Below, one piece after another: positions 17,040 through 26,017 of a stretch of 64,000 nucleotides of DNA. This DNA comes from Streptomyces monomycini (GTDB lineage Bacteria; Actinomycetota; Actinomycetes; Streptomycetales; Streptomycetaceae), in the NCBI RefSeq assembly GCF_022271435.1, contig NZ_JAFIQY010000005.1, forward strand, positions 186,001 to 250,000, given 5' to 3'. Below the pieces are notes generated by a model, which was not told the origin of the DNA, did not search any database, and saw only the letters and a list, made by a program, of their open reading frames with translations. Within the stretch, counting starts at the first letter, position 1. Every line of letters starts with the position of its first letter. A program made the translations under genes and the position numbers.

Positions 17040-18860
17040 GTGGACACCGAAGGCCGTACGGAGCACACGCGCGGAGCCGGCGGCGGGCAGCCCCGGCGGA
17101 CGTTCCTGGGCGGGGCGGCGGCGATGGGCGGCGCGCTCGCCCTGGGCACCGGCGGTACGGCGGCCGCCGCGCCCGCCGCCCGGCGCCGTGCCGCGGGCCG
17201 GACCGTGGCCGTCCTCGGCGGCGGAGTGGCCGGGCTGACCGCCGCGCACGAACTGGCCGAACGCGGTTTCCAGGTCACCGTGTACGAGCGCAAGCCCAAG
17301 GGCCTCGGCGGCAAGGCCCGCAGCATGGACGTGCCGGACAGCGCGCGCGGCGGCCGCAAGCCGCTGCCCGGCGAGCACGGCTTCCGCTTCATCCCGGGCA
17401 TCTACCACAACCTCCCGGACACCTTGCGCCGCATCCCGTTCCCCGGCAACGCCAACGGCTGTCACGACAACCTGGTGGCCTCCACCGAGGTGATGTTCGC
17501 CCGTACCGCCGGCCGGGAGGACATCCGTATCCCGTTCTCCACCGTCGGCACTCCCCCGCCGGTCCTCACCCCCGACGCGTTCCTGCGCATGCTGACCGGC
17601 CTGCTGGACACGGCGACCCGCCTCCCCGCCCACGAGATCGCGTACTTCGCCAACCGGCTGCTGGTCTTCCTCACCAGCTGCGACCGGCGCCGGCTGGACG
17701 TCTGGGAGCACACACCCTGGTGGCGTTTCCTGCGGGCCGCGTCGATGTCCCCCGACTACCAGCGTCTGCTGGCCATCGGCCTGACCCGCAACATCGTCGC
17801 GACCAAGGCGGAGATCGCCTCCACCCGGACCGTCGCGACCTGCGCCGAGGCCTTCGTCTTCAACCTGCTCGGCCGGGGTGCCGACGGACAGCCGGACCGG
17901 GTGCTGAACCTGCCCACCAACGAGGCGTGGATCGACCCGTGGGTGGCGTACCTGCGGTCGCTCGGGGTGGAGTTCAGGGTCGGGTGGGCCGTACGGGACC
18001 TGCGGCTGGCGGGCGGCCGGATCGCGGAGGCGGTCGTCACCGATCCACAGGGCGCGCGACAGGCGGTCGTCGCCGACCACTTCGTGCAGGCCATGCCGGT
18101 CGAGCACGCCCGTGCCACCTGGAACGCCGCCGTACGGGCCGCCGACCCGCAGTTGGCGCGCTGCGACAAGCTGGCCACCGACTGGATGACGGGCATCCAG
18201 TTCTATCTGACCGAGCCCACGCCGGTCATCCACGGGCACGTCAACCACATCGACTCGCCCTGGTCGCTGACCGCGGTCGGCCAGGCGCAGTACTGGAAGA
18301 ACCGTGACTTCCCGGCCGACTACGGTGACGGGCAGGCCGCCGACTGCCTGTCGGTGGACATCTCGGAGTGGGACCAGCCGGGCATCCTGTACGGGAAGAC
18401 GGCCAAGCAGTGCACGCGTGAGGAGGTCGCGCGAGAGGTCTGGGCCCAGATGAAGGCCGGCCTCAACGACACCGGCAAGACCGTGCTGCGTGACGCGACG
18501 CTGCACTCCTGGTTCCTGGATCCGGCGGTCTCCGGGCTCGGCACCCCGCACCCCGCCAACGACGAGCAGTTACTGATCCACCCCACCGGTTCCTGGCTGA
18601 ACCGGCCCACGTCCCGTACGGCGATCCCCAACCTCTTCCTCGCCGGGGACTACGTGGCCGTCGACATCGACCTGGCGACGATGGAGGGCGCCAACGCGTC
18701 CGCGCGGCAGGCCGTGAACGCGCTGCTGGACGCGTCCGGTTCGGCCGCCGAGCGGTGCGCGGTCGTGCCGCTGTACCGCGCACCGGAGTTCGCACCGCTC
18801 AGGAGGCACGACGAAACGCGGCATCGGCTCGGGCTGCGGAACGTCTTCGACCTGGGGTGA
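17040..18860 (+). CDS. Tat-exported FAD-dependent oxidoreductase (amine oxidase / HpnE-like)
   Basis: 606 residues. A twin-arginine signal (QPRRTFLGGAAAMGG, about residues 17-45) implies export with cofactor bound. The FAD Rossmann motif VAVLGGGVAGLTAAHELAERG follows near residue 58, then GGKARSMDV. The C-terminal flavin motif NLFLAGDYVAVDIDLATMEGANASARQAVNALL is intact. The overall pattern resembles hydroxysqualene dehydroxylase and phytoene-desaturase-like enzymes. The substrate is unknown; no terpene precursor genes adjoin it. GTG 17040 is the start. Confidence 0.88.
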   Translation: MDTEGRTEHTRGAGGGQPRRTFLGGAAAMGGALALGTGGTAAAAPAARRRAAGRTVAVLGGGVAGLTAAHELAERGFQVTVYERKPKGLGGKARSMDVPDSARGGRKPLPGEHGFRFIPGIYHNLPDTLRRIPFPGNANGCHDNLVASTEVMFARTAGREDIRIPFSTVGTPPPVLTPDAFLRMLTGLLDTATRLPAHEIAYFANRLLVFLTSCDRRRLDVWEHTPWWRFLRAASMSPDYQRLLAIGLTRNIVATKAEIASTRTVATCAEAFVFNLLGRGADGQPDRVLNLPTNEAWIDPWVAYLRSLGVEFRVGWAVRDLRLAGGRIAEAVVTDPQGARQAVVADHFVQAMPVEHARATWNAAVRAADPQLARCDKLATDWMTGIQFYLTEPTPVIHGHVNHIDSPWSLTAVGQAQYWKNRDFPADYGDGQAADCLSVDISEWDQPGILYGKTAKQCTREEVAREVWAQMKAGLNDTGKTVLRDATLHSWFLDPAVSGLGTPHPANDEQLLIHPTGSWLNRPTSRTAIPNLFLAGDYVAVDIDLATMEGANASARQAVNALLDASGSAAERCAVVPLYRAPEFAPLRRHDETRHRLGLRNVFDLG

Positions 18861-18914
18861 TGTGGAGATGCGCTGGGTGTGCGGGCCGTGTGGTCGGCCG
18901 GCACGGGTAGGGGC

Positions 18915-18957
18915 CCGGGCGTCCCGGCCGTACGGCTGCCGGGCGTCCCGGCCGTAC
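18915..18957. repeat. 24-bp direct repeat between convergent genes
   Basis: CCGGGCGTCCCGGCCGTAC occurs at 18915-18933 and again at 18939-18957. It fills the 100-bp gap between the convergent oxidoreductase and ECF42-type sigma gene. No clear terminator stem is seen. Confidence 0.7.
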
Positions 18958-18960
18958 AGG

Positions 18961-20208
18961 TCAGTCCGTACGGGGTCCGGAGCGGGACGCCCTGGCCAGG
19001 AGCAGTTTCCGTTCCCGGGCGTTACGGGCCAGGGCCGCCGCCCGTTCGAACTCTTCGCGCGCCTCGGACGCCCGCCCCAGGCGTTCCAGCAGGTCGCCGC
19101 GGACACTGGGCAGCAGGTGGTAGCCCTTCAGGGCGGGGTCGGCGACCAGGGCGTCCACCAGTTTCAGCGCGGCGGCGGGGCCTTCGGCCATCGACACGGC
19201 GACCGCCCGGTTCAACTCGACCACCGGGGACGGGGACTGTGCGAGGAGCCGGTCGTAGAGGGTGGCGATGGCGGCCCAGTCCGTGTCCTCGTACCGGGTG
19301 GCCACCGCGTGGTGCGCGGCGATCGCGGCCTGCAGCGAGTAGGGGCCGTGTCCTGCGCGGTGCAGGGCGTCGACACCGCGCCGGACGAGCATACGGTTCC
19401 ACTTCGCGCGGTTCTGGTCGGCGAGCAGCACCGGCTCGCCGCCGGGGCCCGTACGGGCGGGGATGCGCGAGGCCTGGAACTCCAGCAGCGCCGCCAGCCC
19501 GTGCACTTCGGGTTCGCCCGACATCAGGTTCTCCAGCACACGGGCGAGGCGGAGCGCGTCCTCGCACAGGGCCGGGCGCACCAGGTCGTCACCGGCCGTC
19601 GCGGCGTACCCCTCGTTGAAGACGAGGTAGATGACCTCCAGGACGGAGGAGAGGCGGGCGGACCGTTCGGTGCCGTACGGGACTTCGAAGGGCACCCGGG
19701 CTTCGGCGAGCGCGCGCTTGGCGCGCACTATGCGCTGCGCCACCGTGGGCTCCGCGACGAGGAAGGCCCGGGCGATCTCCGGTGTGGTCAGCCCGCCCAG
19801 CAGCCGCAGGGTGAGCGCGATACGGGCCGGTGCCGCCAGCACGGGATGACAGGCGGTGAAGATCAGCCGCAGCAGGTCGTCGTCGATGTCCTCGGCGTCC
19901 GCGGGTTCGGGCGGCGGTACGTCCTCCAGTGCCCGCCCGACCTCGGCCAGTTTGCGCGCGTACGCCTCCTTGCGGCGGACGAGGTCGATGGCGCGGTGCT
20001 TGGCGGTGGCCATGAGCCAGGCGCCCGGCCGGTCCGGAACGCCTGACTCCGGCCACTGTTCCAGCGCGGCGACCAGGGCGTCCTGCGCGAGTTCCTCGGC
20101 GATGCCCACGTCCCGCACGATGCGGGTGACACCGGCGATGATCCGCGCGGACTCCATCCTGAACACCGTATCGACCGCGTCGGTCGTGCTTGCTGCCGTC
20201 ACGGCCAC
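18961..20208 (-). CDS. ECF42-type RNA polymerase sigma factor with C-terminal TPR-like extension
   Basis: 415 residues. Sigma regions 2 and 4 occupy the first 180 residues (EELAQDALVAALEQWPESGV, RPGAWLMATAKHRAIDLVRR; LLGGLTTPEIARAFLVAEPTVAQRIVRAKRAL). The remaining 230 residues form the DUF6596/TPR-like extension of ECF42 (LIYLVFNEGYAAT-like segment, then AHHAVATRYEDTDWAAIATLYDRLL and VVELNRAVAV). ECF42 factors have no classical anti-sigma factor; they occur with DGPF proteins, and one lies directly upstream in the same direction. GTG 20208 is the start. Confidence 0.92.
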   Translation of the reverse strand: MAVTAASTTDAVDTVFRMESARIIAGVTRIVRDVGIAEELAQDALVAALEQWPESGVPDRPGAWLMATAKHRAIDLVRRKEAYARKLAEVGRALEDVPPPEPADAEDIDDDLLRLIFTACHPVLAAPARIALTLRLLGGLTTPEIARAFLVAEPTVAQRIVRAKRALAEARVPFEVPYGTERSARLSSVLEVIYLVFNEGYAATAGDDLVRPALCEDALRLARVLENLMSGEPEVHGLAALLEFQASRIPARTGPGGEPVLLADQNRAKWNRMLVRRGVDALHRAGHGPYSLQAAIAAHHAVATRYEDTDWAAIATLYDRLLAQSPSPVVELNRAVAVSMAEGPAAALKLVDALVADPALKGYHLLPSVRGDLLERLGRASEAREEFERAAALARNARERKLLLARASRSGPRTD

Positions 20209-20249
20209 ATCAGATCAGCCGTGCGCGGGGGCGACAAGCACGGACGGGG

Positions 20250-20609
20250 TCAGCAGCCCTCGGCGATCTCCCGGACCTCGGCGGTGACGGTCCAGTGGTC
20301 CTCGTGGGTGCGCAGGAACCGCTTGGTCCACTCCAGGGCCTCCGCCTTGTCCTTGGCCTGGATGATGGAGTAGCCGCCGACGACCTCCTTCGTCTCGGTG
20401 AACGGGCCGTCGGTCGAACTGAGCTGCCCGCCGGACCAGGTGACCCGGGTGCCCTCGGAGGTGGGGGTGAGCCCGGCGGTGTCCAGCATGATCCCGGCCT
20501 TGGTGATCTCCTCCAGCAGCGCGCCCATCCGCTCCTGGAGTTCCGGGCTCGGGCCCTCCGCGGGGGCGTTCTTCTCGTCGATGCGGATCAGCGTCAGGAA
20601 GCGCGGCAC
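20250..20609 (-). CDS. YCII-related DGPF-domain protein, partner of ECF42
   Basis: 119 residues. It carries the name-giving motif DGPFTETKEVVGGYSIIQAKD within a YCII-type ferredoxin-like fold (MPRFLTLIRIDEKNAP start). The start is GTG 20609 with GAGGAG 6 nt upstream. It precedes the ECF42 sigma gene by 41 bp, the usual arrangement. The molecular role of DGPF proteins is not established. They may be targets or accessory regulators of ECF42. Confidence 0.9.
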   Translation of the reverse strand: MPRFLTLIRIDEKNAPAEGPSPELQERMGALLEEITKAGIMLDTAGLTPTSEGTRVTWSGGQLSSTDGPFTETKEVVGGYSIIQAKDKAEALEWTKRFLRTHEDHWTVTAEVREIAEGC

Positions 20610-20809
20610 GGTGACTCCTCGGTCGTACGGACGGGGTCTCTCCCCGCCTCTCACCCTTGCGTCGAACGGGAGACCGCCGGATCGACACGACCATCGAATC
20701 TTCTTCGGAGAATTCGTCCGGAGCTGCCACGCCCTGCCCCGAGGGGGGGCGCGCCCACCCCGTACCGACACAACCCGTACAGGCGTACGAAATCGGTTAC
20801 GGTTCGGCC

Positions 20810-21631
20810 ATGACGACTGCTGCGTTCCCCTCAAAGACGGCGTCCGACGCGCCGGGGGTGGGCGCGCTGCTACGCGAGTGGCGGGTCCGGCGCCGCGTCA
20901 GCCAGCTCGACCTGGCCCTGCGGGCCGACTCCTCGGCCCGGCACATCAGTTTCATCGAGACCGGCCGCGCCCGGCCCAGCCAGGAAATGGTGCTGCGGCT
21001 GGCCGAACACCTCGACGTACCCGTACGGGAACGCAACGCGCTGCTGATCGCGGCCGGTTACGCCCCCGGCTTCCCGGAGGCCCCCTTGGACGACCCGTCG
21101 ATGGACGCGCTGCGCACCGGCATGGAGCGGCTGCTGACGGGTTACGAGCCGTTCCCGGCCCTGGTCGTCGATGCCACGTACCACGTCGTCGCCGCGAACC
21201 GGGGCATCCAGGCGTTGATGGCGGGCGTCGGCGCGAAACTGCTGGAGCCGCCGCTGAACGCCATGCGCATCACCCTGCACCCCGACGGGCTCGCGCCGCG
21301 CATCCGCAACTTCCTGGAGTGGCGCGAGCACCTGTTGACGCAGATGCAGCGGCAGTTGGCGGTCATGCGGTCGGCGCCGCTCCGCGCGGTCTACGAGGAG
21401 GTCAGCGCCTACCCGCTGCCCGAGGGCGGCCGGGAGACGGCCGCGGGCAGCGGTCACGCGCCGTACGCGCTGCCCATGGTCGTCGAACACGACGGACAGG
21501 TGCTGTCGTTCATCTCCACGATCGCCACCTTCAACACCCCGATGGACGTGACCGTCTCCGAACTCGCCCTGGAGACCTTCCTCCCGGCGGACCCGGAGAC
21601 GGCCGGACATCTGCGGACGTGGCTGCCGTAG
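20810..21631 (+). CDS. XRE-family regulator with MmyB-like ligand-binding domain
   Basis: 273 residues. The N-terminal HTH is LLREWRVRRRVSQLDLALRA then SARHISFIETGRARPSQEMV. The C-terminal MmyB-like domain begins MERLLTGYEPFPALVVDATY and includes VVAANRGIQALM and NFLEWREHLL. In homologues this domain is thought to bind fatty-acid-like ligands. ATG 20810 is the start. It is divergent from the DGPF gene and convergent with the SnoaL-like gene. Confidence 0.88.
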   Translation: MTTAAFPSKTASDAPGVGALLREWRVRRRVSQLDLALRADSSARHISFIETGRARPSQEMVLRLAEHLDVPVRERNALLIAAGYAPGFPEAPLDDPSMDALRTGMERLLTGYEPFPALVVDATYHVVAANRGIQALMAGVGAKLLEPPLNAMRITLHPDGLAPRIRNFLEWREHLLTQMQRQLAVMRSAPLRAVYEEVSAYPLPEGGRETAAGSGHAPYALPMVVEHDGQVLSFISTIATFNTPMDVTVSELALETFLPADPETAGHLRTWLP

Positions 21632-21651
21632 GGCGGCAATCCCGCACCGGC

Positions 21652-22053
21652 TCACATGGGAGGCACGCGGTCCAGAAAGCCGGCGACGGTACGGATCCGG
21701 CCGTCCGCCGCGAGCGTGGCGACGTCGAACCCGGCGACCGGGGCCGAACCGTCCGGCGCCACCAGCTCCCAGCCGAAGCGGACGACGTCGTGATGCCCGT
21801 CCGGCGTCCCCAGCCGCCGGAACCCGAACCCGGGGAACTGCGCGTGGACCCCGGCGATGACGGCGGCGAGCTGGTCGTGGCCCACGGTGTCGGCGAGCGG
21901 GTCGGTGTAGGTGGCGTCCTCGGTGAAGGCCGCGGCGACGGCCTCGACGGCACCGTCGGCGTCCTGCCCGGCCGAGTTCCACGCCGCCAAGTACCGCTCG
22001 ACCGCGCCCTCGTAGCGCTCCGTGCCCGCCTGCCGGGTGTCTGTCTGCGTCAT
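21652..22053 (-). CDS. SnoaL-like / NTF2-fold protein
   Basis: 133 residues in the NTF2 fold: a long N-terminal helix (YEGAVERYLAAWNSAG), AAFTEDATYTDPLADTVG, GHDQLAAVIAGVHAQFPGF and C-terminal strands ending TVAGFLDRVPPM. Relatives are polyketide cyclases or uncharacterised isomerase-like proteins. The 3' end lies 20 bp from the convergent XRE gene. No catalytic assignment is possible. Confidence 0.8.
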   Translation of the reverse strand: MTQTDTRQAGTERYEGAVERYLAAWNSAGQDADGAVEAVAAAFTEDATYTDPLADTVGHDQLAAVIAGVHAQFPGFGFRRLGTPDGHHDVVRFGWELVAPDGSAPVAGFDVATLAADGRIRTVAGFLDRVPPM

Positions 22054-22236
22054 GACCGACCTCTCCTCGCGTCTCGTCGTCCGTCACGGGCTCGCGGTGC
22101 GCCACGGCCCTGGTGGGCCGGTTCGCGGGCCGGAGTGCGCCGGCCCGTGAACCGGTGCCTCAAAGATGCCGGGGCGCGGCGGGCGGGTCGATTACCCGGC
22201 AGGTAATGGGCCGGGCCGGGTGGCGCTCCGCCGTAT

Positions 22237-22822
22237 TCAGACGTCCGTCAGCGTCCGGCTCATCTCCTGGCCCAGCAGCACGGCCAGCGTCCGCTCGACG
22301 GCGGTGCCCGGGTCGGCGGCGAGGCGGTCCGCGCCAGGCCACGAAGCGGTCGGGGCGGACGAGTAGGGCTGCTCCATCGGGCGCCAATCCGGGGAGGGTG
22401 TCGTCGGGGACGCTGTGCGCGCTCAGGGTGATACCGAGGGCGGCGGTCGCCTCCGTCGCGGCGGACGGCCAGGGCACGCCGTGCGGCCCGGCGAACAGGG
22501 CCCAGTCGGCGCCGACGAGGTCGAGGGTGGAGATCCGGCCGTTGTCAGGCATCTCCACAGGGCGGTGCGGCAGGCGGTGGCCCGGGTACGCGTGGTCGGA
22601 GAGGAGGTCGGGGGCGGGCGCGGCGTCGGGCGGGACCACCGCGCCCGAGGGGTACGCGTAGCGCATCATCGCCCGGATGTAGTCCTGCACGGCCAGCTCG
22701 TACAGCACGTTGGAGTCGCCGCCGCCCAGGGACCGGTAACCCTGGTGCATGGTGCGGGAGAGCGCCAGGGAGGCCCGTACTGCGGCGCGGCGCTCCGGCT
22801 CACAGGTGTCCAGCAGCCGTTT
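22237..22822 (-). pseudogene. C-terminal remnant of an aromatic-ring FAD monooxygenase (PheA/TfdB type)
   Basis: The remnant starts at about LLDTCEPERRAAVRASLALS and continues YPSGAVVPP, GHRLPHRP, STLDLVGADWALFAGPHG and LLVRPDRFVAWR, the substrate/thioredoxin-like C-terminal half of this flavoprotein family. The N-terminal FAD domain is missing. Near 22331 the frame breaks: a 2-bp deletion after FVAWR. In the shifted frame the expected end continues (ADRLAADPGTAVERTLAVLL) to a TGA at 22237-22239. It is therefore 5'-truncated and frameshifted. To its right is a plus-strand 3' remnant. Confidence 0.8.
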
Positions 22823-22824
22823 CG

Positions 22825-22890
22825 GTACGGGAGTGCGCGAAGCTGCGCGCGGAACTGGACCGGAACATGACGCAGGCGCTGGGCCACTGA
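22825..22890 (+). pseudogene. 3' terminal remnant of an unidentified plus-strand gene
   Basis: The plus strand reads a short amphipathic helix-like C-terminus, CAKLRAELDRNMTQALGH, to a TGA at 22888. It begins exactly where the minus-strand monooxygenase remnant ends. No start codon or upstream domain exists. It looks like the tail of a gene once divergent from the monooxygenase; I cannot name the family. Confidence 0.4.
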
Positions 22891-22918
22891 CGGGGCGTCG
22901 CCCGCACCAGCCATTATT

Positions 22919-22934
22919 GACCGATCGGTCTCGA
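22919..22934. promoter_or_regulatory. TetR operator copy 1
   Basis: GACCGATCGGTCTCGA lies 19 bp before the TetR start and contains the palindrome ACCGATCGGT. The same 16-mer with one change lies upstream of the SDR gene (23609-23624). The pair marks the probable operator of the TetR regulator between them. Confidence 0.78.
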
Positions 22935-22952
22935 AAGCCTAGGGTCCTTCCC

Positions 22953-23534
22953 ATGGCACGGACCAAGGCATTCGATCCGGACGCCGCACTCCAGGCAGCC
23001 CTCGAACTGTTCTGGCGGCGCGGTTACGAGGCGACGTCGATGACCGACCTCGTCGACCATCTCGGCATCGCCCGCGCCAGCCTCTACGCGACCTTCGGCA
23101 GTAAGCACGACCTCTACCTCAAGGCCCTGGAGCGGTACAGCCGGCTCTCGGACCCGGGGCTCATCGAAGAGCTGTCGCAGCCGGGTCCCGCGCTGCCCGC
23201 CGTACGGGCGCTGGTGACCCGGTTCGCGGAGGAGGCCGCCTGCGACGACCTGGGGCGTGGCTGCTTCGTGACGAACACGGCCGCGGAACTGGCGGCGCAC
23301 GACCGGCACGCCGCCCGGCAGGTCGAGGCGAGCTGGACGGTACTGGAGACGGCACTGACCTCGGCGCTGACCCGGGCCCGGGCCCAGGGCGAGCTGCCCG
23401 CCGATCGCGACCCGCGGGCGCTGGCCCGGATGCTGCTCGTGCTGATGCAGGGGCTGCGCCTGATGGGCAAGTCCGGGCAGGAACCGGGCCGACTGCGGGA
23501 CGCGGCGGAGCAGGCGCTGGAGCTGCTCGGCTGA
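22953..23534 (+). CDS. TetR-family transcriptional regulator
   Basis: 193 residues. The N-terminal HTH is DPDAALQAALELFWRRGYEA, then TSMTDLVDHLGIARASLYATFGSKHDLYL, a strong TetR signature. The C-terminal ligand domain includes GCFVTNTAAELAAHD and MLLVLMQGLRLMGK. It resembles the NemR/YxaF-like subgroup controlling oxidoreductases. ATG 22953 is the start. Matching operators precede this gene and the SDR 130 bp downstream, so it probably represses both. Confidence 0.92.
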   Translation: MARTKAFDPDAALQAALELFWRRGYEATSMTDLVDHLGIARASLYATFGSKHDLYLKALERYSRLSDPGLIEELSQPGPALPAVRALVTRFAEEAACDDLGRGCFVTNTAAELAAHDRHAARQVEASWTVLETALTSALTRARAQGELPADRDPRALARMLLVLMQGLRLMGKSGQEPGRLRDAAEQALELLG

Positions 23535-23608
23535 GAACGGCCGGGGACGGGGGCGGAGTGCGGCGCCAACCCTGCGCCACTCGCGTACCGCCGCACGCCC
23601 TCATTCAA

Positions 23609-23624
23609 GACCGATCGTTCTCGA
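23609..23624. promoter_or_regulatory. TetR operator copy 2, before the SDR gene
   Basis: GACCGATCGTTCTCGA differs from the 22919-22934 copy at one base. It lies 41 bp before the SDR start codon, placed to block its promoter. Confidence 0.75.
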
Positions 23625-23664
23625 TACTGATCTTTCCTGGCACACCACAGAAGGGTTCACCACC

Positions 23665-24432
23665 ATGGACACCACCGCACGCTTCACCGGAAAGACCGTG
23701 CTCGTCACCGGTGGCGGCACCGGCATCGGCCGGGCGGTCGCCCTCGCGTTCGCCGGGGAGGGCGCGAGCGTCGTGGTCGCCGGCCGTACCGAGGGGCCGC
23801 TGAAGGAGACGGTCGCGCTGGTGGAGGCCGCGGGAGGCCGGGCGGCGGCCGTGACCGCCGACGTGACCCGGGGTGCGGACGTGGCCGCGCTGGTCGCGGA
23901 GACCGTGCGCCGCTTCGGCGCGCTGGACGTGGCCGTCAACAACGTCGGCGTGTTCGTGCCCCCGGCGCCGACCGCCGACATCCCCGAGGAGGACTGGCGG
24001 CGCGCCCTGGACACCAATCTCACCGGCACGTTCCTGTCGATGAAGTACGAGATCGGCCACATGCGGGCGCACGGCGGAGGCGCGATCGTCAACATCGCGT
24101 CCAACCTGGGCGCCTCGCTGCGCCGCCCCGGGGTCAGCGCGTACGTCGCCGCCAAGGCCGCTGTGAGCGCCCTGACCCGCAACGCGGCGCTCGACCACAT
24201 CGAGGACGGCATCCGCATCAACGCGGTCTCGCCCGGCAAGGTCGACACTCCCATGTCGACGCTGCCGGGCGAGACCGCGGATCAGAAGGCCGAGCGGATG
24301 CGGCGCGAGGTGCCCGCGGGCCGTTCGGCCGGTACCGCCGAGATCGCGGCGGCGGTGCTCCACCTGGCGTCCGACGCGGCGGCGTTCACCGTGGGCGCGG
24401 AGCTGGTGGTGGACGGCGGTGTCACCGCCTAG
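23665..24432 (+). CDS. short-chain dehydrogenase/reductase
   Basis: 255 residues, the normal classical SDR length. The cofactor motif TGGGTGIG is near residue 14, NNVG (for NNAG) near 93, SAYVAAK (YxxxK) near 155, and NAVSPGKVDTPM follows. AGRT after strand 2 suggests NADP(H) preference. The carbonyl or alcohol substrate is unknown. It is probably repressed by the upstream TetR protein. Its 3' end overlaps the convergent permease gene by 11 nt. Confidence 0.93.
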   Translation: MDTTARFTGKTVLVTGGGTGIGRAVALAFAGEGASVVVAGRTEGPLKETVALVEAAGGRAAAVTADVTRGADVAALVAETVRRFGALDVAVNNVGVFVPPAPTADIPEEDWRRALDTNLTGTFLSMKYEIGHMRAHGGGAIVNIASNLGASLRRPGVSAYVAAKAAVSALTRNAALDHIEDGIRINAVSPGKVDTPMSTLPGETADQKAERMRREVPAGRSAGTAEIAAAVLHLASDAAAFTVGAELVVDGGVTA

Positions 24433-26017
24433 GGTCCTCCGGCCCTCCGGCCGCGGACCGCTCGACGGCCGTGGGCTCCTCGCCGGCCACGGATTCACCG
24501 ACGGCCGCGGGCTCACCGGCCGCCGTGGGCTCCCCAGCGGCCGTCGGGTCACCGGCCGCCGTGGCCGCAGCCGCCGTGGCCTCGACCGCCGCGGGCTGCT
24601 GTCCGGCCGCCGCTTCCTCCGCGCGCCGGCGGCGGCCCGTGCGGCGGGCCGCCATCCAGGCGTAGACGAGGATGCCGGCGAACAGGAACAGCACGCCCTG
24701 GTAGATCGCGGCGTACCCGGCGCCGGCCACCAGCCAGAAGGTGAAGCCGAAGGCGACCAGCGCGAGCACCAGGTCCCGCACGAAGCGGGCCGGGCGGACC
24801 TTGTCACGCTCGCCGGTCAGCAGGAAGTAGATCTGGGCGCCCGCGGCGAGCAGGTAGGGCACGGTCGCCGAGAACGTCGTGATCAGTACGAGGATCTCGA
24901 AGACGCCGCCCGCGCCGATCAGGTAGTTGATCACGGTCAGGGCGGTGGCCAGCACCGAGGCGGCCAGCACGCCGAAGGTCGGCACACCGCGCTGCTTCTT
25001 CAGGAAGGCGGCCGGGAACAGGCCGTCCTTGGCGGCGGCGTACGGCGACTGGGCGCTCATCAGCGTCCAGCCGTTGAGCGCGCCGACGATGGAGACGACC
25101 GCCGCGACCGCGATGACCGTGCCGCCCCACTGGCCGCCGAACATGGCGTTGACCGCGTCGGAGAACGGCGCCTTGGAGTCCACCAGCTTGTCGTGCGCGA
25201 CCGTGCCGAAGACCGAGACCGTACCGAGGAGGTAGACGACGGCGGCGCCGATCGTGCCGAGGACGGTGGCGCGGCCCACGTTGCGCTCGGGGTCGCGCAC
25301 CTCGCCCGCGCTCATCGCCGCGGACTCCACGCCCACGTAGCTGTAGAGCAGGATGGCCGCCGCAGCCGACATGCCGCCGACCGCGCTGCCGCCGCCCTCG
25401 TTGAAGGCGCCCAGGTTGTCCGGGTCGAAGAAGAACAGCCCGACGATCGCGATGAAGAGCAGCGGGACGAACTTCAGGATCGTGGAGACCAGCTGGACCG
25501 CGCCGACGTAGCGGGTGCCGGCGAAGTTGGAGAGCGCCGGGAGCCAGAGCGCGACCAGCGCCACCAGCAGGTCCATGCCCTTGGAGTCGTGCCCGGGGAA
25601 GAGCACGTGGACGTAGCCGACCGCGGCGACCGCGAGGGCCGCGTTGCTCACCCACGTCATGGTCCAGTAGGACCAGGCCGACAGGAAGCCGGCGAAGTCG
25701 CCGAACGCCTCGCGGGCGTAGACGTAGGGGCCGCCGGTGTCCGGGTGGCGTGCGGCCAGCCGTCCGAAGACCAGGGCCAGCGCGATGGCGCCCACGGTCA
25801 GGACGCCGAAGGCGACCAGGCTCACGGTGCCGAAGGGGGCTACCGAGGCCGGCAGGAGAAAGATGCCGCCGCCGATGATGTTTCCCATCACCAGACAGAT
25901 GGCGGTCCCTAGACCGAAGCGGCGGGTGTGCCGGTCGTGCATGGCTGGGGTGAGCCTCTCGTCGTGCTGTGCGCGCCCGGAGGTGCCGAGCGGCTGCTCA
26001 TCGTCTTCGACCTGCAA
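24422..26017 (-). CDS. APC-family amino-acid permease
   Basis: About 531 residues from TTG 26017, or 506 from ATG 25942. It has twelve hydrophobic segments and the APC motif AICLVMGNIIGGGIFLLPASVAPFG at the first helix, plus FGDFAGFLSAWSYW and SAQSPYAAAKDGLFP. Such carriers import or exchange amino acids or amines. The last 60 residues are an Ala/Glu/Pro/Thr repeat tail (TAAGEPTAAGEPAA). No good ribosome site precedes TTG 26017, so the start is uncertain. It lies 12 nt after the phosphatase-fold gene, implying co-transcription. Confidence 0.85.
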   Translation of the reverse strand: MQVEDDEQPLGTSGRAQHDERLTPAMHDRHTRRFGLGTAICLVMGNIIGGGIFLLPASVAPFGTVSLVAFGVLTVGAIALALVFGRLAARHPDTGGPYVYAREAFGDFAGFLSAWSYWTMTWVSNAALAVAAVGYVHVLFPGHDSKGMDLLVALVALWLPALSNFAGTRYVGAVQLVSTILKFVPLLFIAIVGLFFFDPDNLGAFNEGGGSAVGGMSAAAAILLYSYVGVESAAMSAGEVRDPERNVGRATVLGTIGAAVVYLLGTVSVFGTVAHDKLVDSKAPFSDAVNAMFGGQWGGTVIAVAAVVSIVGALNGWTLMSAQSPYAAAKDGLFPAAFLKKQRGVPTFGVLAASVLATALTVINYLIGAGGVFEILVLITTFSATVPYLLAAGAQIYFLLTGERDKVRPARFVRDLVLALVAFGFTFWLVAGAGYAAIYQGVLFLFAGILVYAWMAARRTGRRRRAEEAAAGQQPAAVEATAAAATAAGDPTAAGEPTAAGEPAAVGESVAGEEPTAVERSAAGGPEDPRR

